A DNA stretch of 64,000 bases from Paraphysomonas bandaiensis. Lineage: Eukaryota > Chrysophyceae. A model generated the notes under the pieces. That model saw only the letters and a program-made list of their open reading frames with translations, had not been told where the DNA came from and searched no databases. How positions within the stretch are numbered: position 1 is the first letter of the stretch; the number at the start of each line of letters is the position of its first letter. The position numbers were made by a program, and so were the translations under genes. Below are positions 38,003 through 49,100 of this stretch, one piece after another. Location: assembly GCA_965644295.1 (NCBI GenBank), contig CBFFRP010000292.1, positions 62,001-126,000 of the forward strand, written 5' to 3'.

Positions 38003-39389
38003 ATGGGCGCCGAAGCTTGTAGAAGGAGTAAATTACTGGTTGTTGCAATCAGTTTAAGCTGCTTGTTATCATGCATATCCTTCACCTTAAACATCGAACA
38101 AGAGTTTGGAGGGCCTCTTAAAGTTTTGAAGATTTCTGAAATTCAGCTTTTCAATCAGGTAACACTCTTATCAGTGATTAATAGCGAGTAACGCTGCCTT
38201 AATTCAGGGTTCAGTTCTATTGCCGAATATACTTCATGTGGAGGGAATTGGATTCTATGAGCCGAACAGCACTAAACGATGTGTAGACGGTGATATCACC
38301 TCTCACTGTGAAGTCATGAGCACCGATGACATACACTTTCCTGCTATTCGTATAGACAGCGCTGGTCTTTACTTTGATAAAATTATTGTTCATAGTCACG
38401 GCAAATCAACGTTTGGAGCACGATTAACACTGGCTCAGAATGACCTCGTATTCTGGAGCTACGCTATATCTGAACACACTTCTGTTCACGTGTTTGACAT
38501 TCAGAATGAGGCCCAACTTAACTTTCCGATTAAGATAGTGGACACTTTTGCATATAATGGTGAACCGGTGGCAGCGTTTCATGTTGAGCACCTGTTTCCA
38601 GTGGTCAATGAGTTCGTTATTGTAGAGTCTCGATATACGCTTAGTGGGAAGCTTAAAGATGATCTGTACTTTGAAAGGGATTATATTAGAGAGAAGTTTA
38701 CTCCCTTTATATCCAAGATACGATATGTGACTATCGATGAATTTCCACCCCGTCCGAATGACTGGTTTGACCCAGAGGATCACGGTTGGATGAGCCTCCC
38801 TTCGCATGATGCGTTCTGGCGAGAGCACTACCAACGAGCGTATGTCAAGCGCTATTTAAACCAGACGTCTCAGACTATTCTCTTAGTTGTTGACGCGGAT
38901 GAGGTTCCTAATAAAGATGTAGTGGCGAAGTTTCGGGATGAGACCTTATATGACATGTTCCACGCCAAGGTGAGACTCGAAATGTATCTCTTTTACTACA
39001 ACTTCTTGTGGCACAGCCCCAATTTGTGGAAATTGCCATTTGCAGTTAGCGTGCAAGGATTTTTTAAAGAGAAGGAGATGGTATCCGCACGGACGTCTCT
39101 TGGGGGACACATCCAGCTTGTATCACCTGCTGGTTGGCACATGACGTATTTCCTCTCTGTGAATGATATCGTAAGGAAGCTTCAGTCTTTCGCGCATGTG
39201 GAGCTCGACAAACCGGAGAGTATAGATATGAATCACGTACGCGATAGCATTACCAGAGGTGTGGATTTGTTCGATAGAAAGAATGTAGTGTTCAACCTGG
39301 TAGACTTAAATAGTAGTAGAGATCAATTGCCGAACGGCTGGGAGAAGATACATCGAGAAATTATGTGTCAACAAACCGTTGAATGTTAG
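38003..39389 (+). CDS. GT17 family glycosyltransferase (GnT-III-like), type II membrane protein
   Basis: Two exons (38003-38158, 38208-39389) give 445 residues. A short basic N-terminus (CRRSK) is followed by one hydrophobic anchor (about 11-29), as in Golgi type II enzymes. Residues about 60-160 look like a galactose-binding (F5/8C-like) beta-sandwich: RCVDGDITSHCE, FPAIRIDSAGLYFDKIIVHS, then FGARLTLA. The catalytic part follows with FVIVESRYTLSG, the GT17 hallmark DPEDHGWMSLPSHDAFW near 240, and VVDADEVPNKDVV near 280, whose acidic residues are the likely metal/nucleotide-sugar site. Then come RLEMYLFYYNFLWHSPNLWK and GWHMTYFLS. GT17 members transfer N-acetylglucosamine, in animals the bisecting GlcNAc of N-glycans; the acceptor here is unknown. 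The chosen ATG gives a clean signal anchor. Confidence 0.88.
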
Positions 39390-39549
39390 TTATAGGCGCC
39401 TTGCCAGCGGTCACTTTGTAGGTTTATAGTTTATACGCTTACAACTGTATATAATACTTTTTAATAAACATTGTGAATGATAATTATGGAAATATGTCGT
39501 GGGGCCACAAGAGGCGGCCACTAGGACAGCTCGCAAAAGTAAGTAGTGA

Positions 39550-40425
39550 ATGATATCTTACTATTTAACGCTACGAAGCTGCTTGTGCATCACCGCAAGT
39601 GCCAAGGTGCAACCACTATCGCTCTATCACTCGAAGCAAATGCAGTGAGCAACAAGTAGAATGTTGATATACCTACATTTTCTGACTTCAGGATTGATGA
39701 GTCCTCAAGGTGAACAGCCCGGATGCCTGTTTATTCCTCAAGGCCCAAAGACGTCTACACAAATGACTTTTATACGTGTCCCTGGTCCTTGTACAACACA
39801 ACACACAACCATTTGGCTATGAGTGGGCAGATTTTTATTTGCTTACTATATATGCCGCTCGAGATATATTATTCAACCTAGTCAAATTGGTCGAATTTCC
39901 TAGTCATACTATTTTCGGTGTAAAAACCTAGTCAAAGCAATAAATGACTCAACCTAGCCAATTGAAATATTAGACCTAGTCATGAATTGTACTCGCATAT
40001 AGCTACGCATTACAGAAGCATGAGGTCATAGCAGGTGAAGTAGAACCAAAGCAATATACATCAGGTCAAAACAAAACTAAAGAGCGGTTTATAGTATACA
40101 GCAGCATAGGCAGGACTCCATCGCTCTCTCCAATGCTGAAGTAGGCTGGTAGACCATTCTTTCTCTCAACACAATCTTCATGTATGTCCTTCAGTTAACT
40201 TTGAAAACATCGATGAATCTTGCTCTCTGGGGGTCTATCAGCATCACTTATATTTAGCTATGAATTATAAGGCACAAGGGCACAAGTATGACAACAACAC
40301 GCTACAACCTCTCGCTCATGCCGCTCACGATATTTTCCCAGAGATATCTCCGGTACTTATCCCCCAGAACACGCTCACTGCGAAGAGGTGAGAGTCTACC
40401 TTTTGAAGGTCACAAAAGAAATACT
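39550..40425 (+). repeat. Dispersed repeat family copy, interrupted by an insertion
   Basis: The left part (39550-39860) follows the 56.5-kb copy: TACTATTTAACGCTACG, the mini-hairpin, CGGATGCCTGTTTATTC, GGCTATGAGTGGGCAG. The right part (40318-40425) continues with CCGCTCACGATATTTTCCCAGAG and TCTCCGGTACTTATCCCCCA. Removing 39861-40326 restores collinearity with the uninterrupted copy at 56934-57020. Confidence 0.85.
39861..40317. mobile_element. About 457-bp non-coding insertion with 9-bp target duplication
   Basis: ATGCCGCTC stands at 39852-39860 and again at 40318-40326, flanking DNA that is absent from the other repeat copies. The insert starts GAGATATATTATTCAACC, ends CACGCTACAACCTCTCGCTC, and has no coding capacity. 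Its left part holds at least four CCTAGTCA motifs. Terminal inverted repeats are at most 3 bases, so the class is unclear (small non-autonomous element). Confidence 0.7.
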
Positions 40426-40811
40426 AACAACACATTGAATACTGAATTAACTGATCAAGGTTTCATAGGATAATTGTAACTATAGCGGATTGAATTTTAT
40501 TCATGTAGAATGTAGAGTCTATAACATATTATATATTCATTAGCGATAAAATTTCAATACGAATAGATAAGAGAGCCTGTATAGAAGCTCATTTCAAAGA
40601 TCGAGGCAGTTCTGAGGACTTATAAACATCTGTGATCTGTATTAGCATATTAGCTAGCGAAAGGCCTTCTTTTCTGGCAAGTGTACTATACATCATACAC
40701 ATACCGTTCACAATAAGATGAAAAGGCCGACTATTATATATTAAACTACATTACCACCATTGACAATGAATTGTAATCGCTCTAAGATTCTAATTGGAAG
40801 AGCACAACGTT

Positions 40812-42580
40812 CTACACTTCAAACATACTGTCGCTTCTTCCATCTCCGACCATCATAACATCCTGCCCCTCTGCCAGTCCACCTCTTTCATCAAAGTAAT
40901 CTTCTCCAAAGGCTGTTGGCCCTTTACTATATCTAAATGAAACTGTTAGAGGCAAAATGCGACAGGAAAATAATGGGAAAAACGCACCCTTCGTCGGTTC
41001 CCAGTGGGGCATATGCGAAGGCAAGGGTCCACACGTAGAAATTCATGATAGCGTAAAAACTCAAAAAAATTACTGCTGAAGTGGCAAGGGGGTAGAAGTA
41101 ACCCGCAAATAGTCCGGTCATCACAGTCGCAAATACAAACACCGTGACAGAGAATAGAAACTTGAAGGGTGGCGAAAGTGCAACAATGCGGGAGAAAGAG
41201 AGAACCAGTAAGCTAAAAAGATACACGCAATATACCAGTAGAAAGGTCACTAGTACAATTTCTCTGTAAACGTAGGACGGTTAGATGTGATAAACGAGAG
41301 AAATACAGAATGCATGGCACGTACATGTCCCGGAGTACCCAATCGTCAGTGCCCTCATATGTAGGGTCTCCCCTCCTCTCTGTGCGCACATAGGCGTAAG
41401 TGGACATTAGAATTGTCCATATCAGGGTAACGAGTACAAGTTTAGGCGTGTAAAACGTGACCGGAGATCGCCTGCCGGAGTCTCTCCCACCGACCCCGGC
41501 AGCATCCGTAGATCGCATCTCGTCCAGGACACACAACCAAAATACAAGTACGATTCCAATGAATGATGCTGTAAAGAATATGTAGAGTATAGCCATACTA
41601 TCAGCGTGTTTCGTATACAACTACAAAACGCATATCCCACAAACAATAAGAAAAACGAAAGTAATAAGAAGACAGGTCACCTGTGCGGCGAAAAATGGAT
41701 CGTTGAAGAATATGAGTGCTATCAATAGTGTCAGAACCCATGTCTGTTCGAAGGACCATAGACGATAGGGTACCCCCACAAGCTTTATCAAAAAGCCCTC
41801 CTGGGGAAGAAACAACACGACTAGGGTAGTGAGTATGAAGAACCATTTCCATCCTAGTTCGAACTTAGAGTACTGTGTATATCACAAATGTGATTAAGCC
41901 GTCAGTTGCACAATATCAACAAACCAACCTCTGAATTGACGGTATGGAGATCCACTCTAACTCTCAATGTGCCTGATTCAGTGAAGTGATCCGCATCAAC
42001 TCTGAATTTAATGTGCACTGCGGTATAGGTAAGGTCAATGTTCACGACGAAGAGGTATATACCGTTGTACTGCTCATAGCGCACTGTGGGCTCTCCAAAT
42101 ATGTAAAACTCATTACACCCAAGAGACCCCGCCTTACACCTTACGGTTCGAGAAGACATCTTATTATCCACAAGATTCTTTTCAGATGCCTCGGACTTAT
42201 CGAAAGAACTAATACCCGTGACATTTACCCTGACTTATATTAGGAGGTAGGATTGCAGTACAGAAGGTAGGTATATACCACGTTTCTAAGGTGCCTACTT
42301 CTTCACTCGTAGAATCATCTCGATAAATTTTCGTGGTCAACCAAAATAACTGGTTGAGTGGTGTCATGTCCTCAAGAACGCCGTTCCACACTGCCTCCCC
42401 ATTAGTAACCTCCAACTGGCTGGTTCCATCATTCCTTATTTGCAGCACAGCCGGCCCAGTAGCACCAATTATAACACATATCAAGAATGATAATATAAAT
42501 ACTGTCGCAGTATACACAATCCCCCTGTTACCAAACTTTGCATTTTCTATGCGAACATAGTTGTGAGAGGTATTTTCCAT
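40812..42580 (-). CDS. TMEM181-like GOST-family membrane protein
   Basis: Six minus-strand exons (42580-42282, 42208-41929, 41872-41681, 41620-41325, 41263-40988, 40932-40812) give 487 residues. TM1 (about 22-42, FILSFLICVIIGATGPAVLQ) is followed by a luminal domain with PLNQLFWLTTKIY. Then comes a set of helices that follow human TMEM181 block by block: LGWKWFFILTTLVV, WSFEQTWVLTLLIALIF, FFNDPFF, VLVFWLCVLDEMR, PVTFYTPKLVLVTLIW, FKFLFSVTVFVFATVM and AIMNFYVWTLAFAYAP. The C-terminal tail is acidic and Gly-rich. TMEM181 is a GOST-domain protein described as a Wntless-related host factor for a bacterial toxin in mammalian cells; its normal job is poorly known, probably cargo handling in Golgi or surface membranes. 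It is head-to-head with the DysF/C2 gene. Confidence 0.92.
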
Positions 42581-43188
42581 GGGTGAGTAACTCTACAAGA
42601 TCAATACGCAAAGCTATGATGGATCAAATGCTTATATGTCTTTTACACAACTAGATGGATGTAGCCTTCTGTTTCTTTCTTGAGTAATCCAAAGCAAGTA
42701 TATGATACGCCAAAAATGCAAACCATTAAACAGCACAAGTGTGAGTTATTCTGCACAGCACACGACTGTGTTAAGGGCCGGGATGGATATATCACGCACT
42801 ACTAAAAAAACAATATTTGGTGATATTCACGTCCGTTTATCCCGGATCTTCGTCCGGTCCCGGATAATTGCACACAACAAATATTCGAATATTTTGATGA
42901 AAACCCTGTTCTTTTATGGAACCCACTGTTGACTCCAAAATACTGGACTTTTCGCGTGTCTGATATACAGTACATACATCTATGCAGTGAAGTGAAATGA
43001 GTGAAGTGGAAGTGAGCTATGGATGCAACAGAGACGCATATGTATGATATTAACGGGACATGTGAGACCTATATATCATATGACCCTCATATATGCCCAT
43101 AGTTAGTTAAAGTAGTGTCGCTGAAGGAGTAGAGAGCGCTTTTATGTAGTTGCAACCATTTGTGAACGAGACACGTCGACCCCTATAA
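42581..43188. other. Divergent region between TMEM181-like and DysF/C2 genes
   Basis: 608 bp with both promoters. Nothing coding and no palindrome of the GTATAC type seen. Confidence 0.4.
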
Positions 43189-46100
43189 ATGAGCATTAAG
43201 GAATTGTCGAGCTCGAATTTGGTTCATTTTGAGGGGTGCAGTGAACTAGAAATATTCGAATATGCATTAGAGGCCCATTCAACCACTGGACAGAATACCT
43301 CCGTGTTCAGTGACGAATCCCGCAGCATCGAAACGATTTATGAGTCTGTTGACGATGTACCTTGTCCATTTGGATATTCATGGATGGCTAACTGGAAAAT
43401 CGATCGTTCATTTTCTGGTGTTGATGAGGAGGGCTGGACTGCAATATGTCAAGAGGACGATTTCGTGCGACGAAGGAGGTGGTATAGAGTTATACAACCC
43501 AGTATAGGTATTGGAGATATGGAGAAAAGCGGACTAGACTTTGGTGCAGTGATTTATCCACTGGAGGATACATCGGATACATTGGTATGATATCGAAGTA
43601 TATGGTGAATATCTTATTTATAGGTGACCGCGCAGGTGCGTCGCCAATCCCTTCGAAGAATGTCTGATGCTTCTGCGGCTGCTATTGATGAAGCTTCTCT
43701 GGCTGCATCTGGGAGGGGTTCGCTTAACGGAGAGGCGGACAAAACGGGAACTCTCCTGACTGCAGTGGTTTTTGAGAATCAACGGTGTATGTTGTCAGAG
43801 TGGGGTGGCAACAACCTAATGCCGGGTCTAGACTGGCCACCGTGGTCAGATACCACCGGTTACACTCCTGTTCAGTCATTGCACGAGATAGAGCTGATAG
43901 AGGGATATGATTGGCTGGATGATTGGCACGTTGACAAACTGAGGGGTCGAACAGATTGTGAAGGTTTCTACTATGCCTCGTCCTTTGAGAGTATGGCGCA
44001 ATTGCTGGAAGTGAAGGCGACGGATACCAGCGGCGATCACGTCACTGGGAGTGGGGAAGATGAGGATGGTGGGGGGTGCGTAGTGCGCACAAGACGATGG
44101 CTACGACACATGGTTCGTATAACTCCTGCATTTAGCAACACTATGCTAATGCTGTATTTGACAAGTAGGTAATTTCAGATCAACGGGATGCTGTACTATG
44201 CTCTCCATTTGAACTCGTAGTGCATGTTTCTCATCTCTTACCTGTTGATGATGCTGAAAACTGGGAGGAGGATAGACTGCGAGTTAGTCTAGAGGTTGGG
44301 GAGGAATTTGTTGGGGTCACTGGACAGCAACAATTGGTGTATGACACTGGCCACCGCTTCAGTTGGCAGGATAGTGTGTTTTCCCTTCCTCTGGTCTCGC
44401 TCTTCCCTCAGCAAATAAGATTCAAAGTGTACCGAGAGCTTGTTGCCGTTGGGGGTACAGAGAGTGGGTGCCGCGGTGAACTCATAGCCTGGGCACAGGA
44501 TGATCTACTGTTGGAAAAAGAAGTTTGGCGGAGGCCAAATCGGTAGGGTAAGATCAAACAGCACATACATCTGTAATGCGTTTTTGTGAATAGGAAAGGG
44601 TCATTCAAGCTACCTATTTCCCCAAGTCACTCCACCCTTGGCTTTTTATGTGTTGATGTTGAACTTGTCGAGCACAGTGTTCTTTACTTTAGTGGACAGG
44701 TTCCTCGGGCCCCGTCTCTGGCTTCTGTAGATGACCCTTTTCCTGCTATCAGCGGTCCGAATGATCGATATGATGGTAGTACGGCAGCTTTTTTCTGGGA
44801 CTATATCCGTGGTGGCATGGTTACTGCGTGTCAGAACCCATCTCTTGGAGGAGGTACTGTCGATATTCACTCCGACCTGCCTCTTTGGCTTGTGCACAAC
44901 TTATTGGGCCCTCGCGAAACTGCTATAGATTTCCCAACCGAGCATTTGATGTTTCTCAACAGAGTTGACATACGCGACGTCGTGAATGATGTTTCGAGTA
45001 TGTTTACTGATGGTAATGCTTCTGTGATGCCGTTAAGCGTGTACCCTTTTCCATCTCCACTATCATACCGCGGCGTACTTGCCGTAGAGACTACATCACT
45101 GGATTGCGTGCCAGACTCAGGAACGGCTGCCGATCTCGCGAAGTCAGTCTCGAGAGGTTCGCCTGCAAGTAGTAGGACGTCAAGTAAACCAGTGTCGGCT
45201 CCGCCCTTCATGAGACAGCTTATGCCTCCATCCAGGAGGATGTATGAGTGTATTCCCCACCTCGGCGAGAAAGACGATTATTTTTCTGCAGATTCAGTGA
45301 AAGCACCTCCACCGTGTCTCTACTACGCTTCTATTGTCACTCATTCTGGAAAAAACTTTCCGTTTCAGTGGACAGAGGAGGGAGCATATTTGGACTGGAT
45401 GCGTGTCATGTCGCAGTGTATGAGGGATGGTTCGGTAGACACTTTCTCTCAGACATTGAGGTCATCTTATTTTTCCAGCGTCAATAGCAGGAGTACACTC
45501 AGTGCCCATGTGTTTGAACCAGCGGTTTTTGAGATTATAGCAACCGAGGGCGTGGTACAAGTTACTCTAGTTGATTCGAGCACCTCATCTAGTGATCACA
45601 CCGAACAATTCAGGCTTCTCATCTCTGACGTCGACTATCTCACAACGGATTCCACATTCGATTTTGCTGCGAGGTATCTACTGGAAATAGATGTGACTGA
45701 ACTGCATGCTCCAGAATTTCGACCTGGGAGTGATCATCTTGCGGTTATAACAGTTGTCACATCTAGTGGTCAAGTTGATCATGCTCAACTCTATTACAGA
45801 GACTTACATACGGTAGGCAGACGACAACAGTCGTCTCCTGACGGAAGTTTACTACCAAAGAAAACTCTAATTCAATTGTATTTTTCTGCTGAGAATGTAC
45901 TGAAAGGGGATGACGTGCTTGTCTCTCTGCATCTTTGCACTGCATCTGATGGTGTAAAAACTATTGGGGAGAAACGCGTTTCATTATCAGAACTGCTGTC
46001 ACAATCTATTGCTCCTCAAAGAGAGGAGGTATCTCGAGATGCGGTGGAGACCACAGGCTCTTCTACCTCATCTCCTGTTAAGACAGTGTCGCCAACGATT

Positions 46101-49100
46101 GAACAACAAACAGGTGGGGAAGGTGTGCCGCCGTCGCCAAGCGGAAACCTTCCGTATGGATGTGTGCCGGTGTCACCGAAACGATTGAATAGAAAAGCAG
46201 TTGCGGCCTCCAATGCTGCATCTTCTGCACCTGCAACGGCAACTATCGGACAGCTAGCTATGAACGTTCAGACAACGAAGACTGTGTATTTGCAGCCGCC
46301 TCGACAGGCGATAATGTAAGTAATTGATGTGGCGATTTATTTGTGTAACGTTTCGCACAATAGTATGAAGTTCAATTGCGCTGATATTATAATCCGCGCC
46401 ATAAAGAACTTTACACCATCCAAGTCCAAATCAGCAGAAGTGTTCTGTACAATGACATTCGTTGACGGGACAGGGTCCCCTGTGGGGGTTGGTAACAATG
46501 GTGTCTTTAGAACACATGGTGTCGAGCTCGCGAGCAGTGTGCAGTGGAGTCAAGAGGCCGTGTTTGACAGCAGTAGCACTGGTCTACTACGGGCTGTTTA
46601 TTCTCATATTGAGGTAGTGGAGGTCGTGTGCGCTTCTGCATATCCTAATTAGCATTGTGGATAGGTGTGGCACTCCTGTCGAAGCGGATCGAATTCGTCT
46701 TCTGACCTAAGCTGTCTTGGAGAGGTCTACCTTCCTCTAAAGAATCTCAGCGAGAGGTATGTTGAGAGTACTCTGCCCCTCATGTGGAGTCCGAAAATGC
46801 CAGCGCAGTTCAAGTCAGGTATTTCAGTGGATTCTCCACCCCTTCCCCTTATTTTTGTTGCATAGAGTTTCCTTCTTTTGGTTCCATTACTGTTGGGGCC
46901 AAGATATACGGCTCTGTTGTTGGAGGTGATAAATATATTTAATCTCGGATTATGACATTGATATATTGTGAATATCATGCAGGAACCGACACTGGTGATA
47001 TAACGTTTAAATCTTCACTTTGTCTGTAAGTATTTTTGGCATGGTGTAGTTTTTACCTGACATCATGTGCAGGGCCCCTGCCACTTCTTCAGGTTGGACT
47101 TGCCGCTCAATTTCGCCGGGATCGAGTGATACCTCCGTACGGAAATTGGATTACAGTGACTGCTTTGTAGCGAATTTAACTGGCCCAGCGCTTATCCTGA
47201 ATTCTTTTGATACCGCAATGAAGAGTTTGTCTTGCTGGGGACAATTTGTTTCTGTAAAGCCGCCATCTGGGTACGTAGCCATGATTGTGAGAGAGTATAT
47301 CTATGCTTAACTTTTCTCCCAGGAGTCGTATATTGTCCTCGTCTTTATCACTGGATAGCTCTGGAGCATCTCCGCAGGCGTCTCCTCAATCCGAGGAGCG
47401 CACCCCGCGGATGCTGAAGCGTCTATCTGGGACGCATGTGTCCCCAAGTCCTGAATCTCCTGATGCTAAACTGGGAAGGCGACTGACCTCTGTGAGCTCA
47501 TCTCAGGCTATGGCTCGAGAATTGAGTAAGCGATTGAGCAGTACATCTAACCTTTTGTCCTCCTCCTTTAGTTCATCAAGCTCCGGTACAGTCGCCGCTA
47601 TAAGTATATCCGCCCTTGCAGCACCAGCTGGTTCGGCGGCTGCACAGGCGGAAGTCGACACAGATGACTTAGCGCGACCCGCAGGAGAACTAGTGGCCAG
47701 TCGAGAGGCAGAGGGTTTAGGCAATAGCTGCTGTGTGAAAATACCTTGGCGACAGGTTTATTTTTTTTGTTCGTTTAGTATTTGTTAATGGTTGTCTCTT
47801 TATAGGTCGTGGACGTCGAAGTGATCTCGAATAGTGCTGTCATTATCACGGTAGATGTTCATGTATCGTCATCTGACTATGGCGGTGATGGTCATGACAA
47901 CTCACGGGTGTCCACACTGGAGCTGCTTATGGGCCCATGCCCAGCAAGAAGGTGTGGATACGGGGTCTGTCGTTCTTGTGCTTATTCTGATGTCTTTGAA
48001 TGCAGTGTGGAACTACTGGTCAGGGAGCGAATGGGAGAAGAGGATATTCATGCTAAACTAGAGGCTGAGCTAAGTCGACAGCGCAGGGTGGAGGGTGAGA
48101 AACCGTTCCTTCATTTACGTGCAGCCAGGTCCTTGTGTTGTACAGATTTTAAGCATTGCTTACCCTACACAATGTTCAGGGACATATTAGTGAAGCTCGC
48201 ATTCGATATCAAAGAAACGAAAAGATTCCTACATCTCCTTCAGAAGAAGTACAGTCGCCACCAAAACCACATAGTGCGTGCCCAGCGGAGTTCTGAGAAC
48301 ACTGCTGTAGATGCAGGACCTCTTAGCGACACAAGGGATGGAAAGAAGGAATCTATATTTTGTAGTATGCTGAAGAACCCCTTTTCCCTTTCTTGTGTGC
48401 TACTGGAAGTTTGGAGCTACCATGTTTCGCGGCTTTTCCGGCTTCTATGTTATGCTGCTGTGTTGCTGAAGCAGAGCTACCTGACGTGTAGGGCGGAGAT
48501 GGAGAGACAAGAGCCCTCTTACTATTCGGAGGAGGGGATTGCACAACACATGGATGCCAATACGGAGTACTTTGAGTATCAATGCTTTAGGATGAAACCG
48601 GAGGTTTCACTCGGAAGCGACGAGGGCACCGAGAAAAGAAATGATGGACCAGTACCAAATTCCACTCCGAGTGTGTATCGTGTTAAAGAGTTCGTCGATC
48701 TTGCTGAGAATTATGCGTTGGATATGATTCTTTTAGGATGGAATCATTTTACTCACATCGATAGACTCAAAACACCTGCGAAAACATTGACTACAGAAAT
48801 TGCTCATTCGAGTGTGGCCCTACCGCCCATAGCTCCTTACCTGGATATTCTCATCAATGGTTATTATAATAGGACCATCAGCCTTGTAGGAAAATGTATT
48901 TCTAATTTCGACAAATTCGAGTCGGTTCGAAGCAAATTGGAACTGATTCACTTTGTTGTAACTACTGACAGTCGACTTGCACTGTCAATCGTTGATGCAC
49001 TTGCTGTCATTGGGCTCCACCTGACACCATCACCTACCCTCTCCTTAACATTGCATTTAGATGATCTTTTAGATGAATTGCCTGGTGTTGTGTCGGGAGA

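Larger units (their letters stand above)
39390..40811. other. Intergenic region largely made of a split repeat copy
   Basis: It lies between the convergent 3' ends of the GT17 and TMEM181-like genes. 39550-40425 is a dispersed-repeat copy interrupted by an insertion; 40426-40811 is AT-rich without a recognisable feature. Confidence 0.6.
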
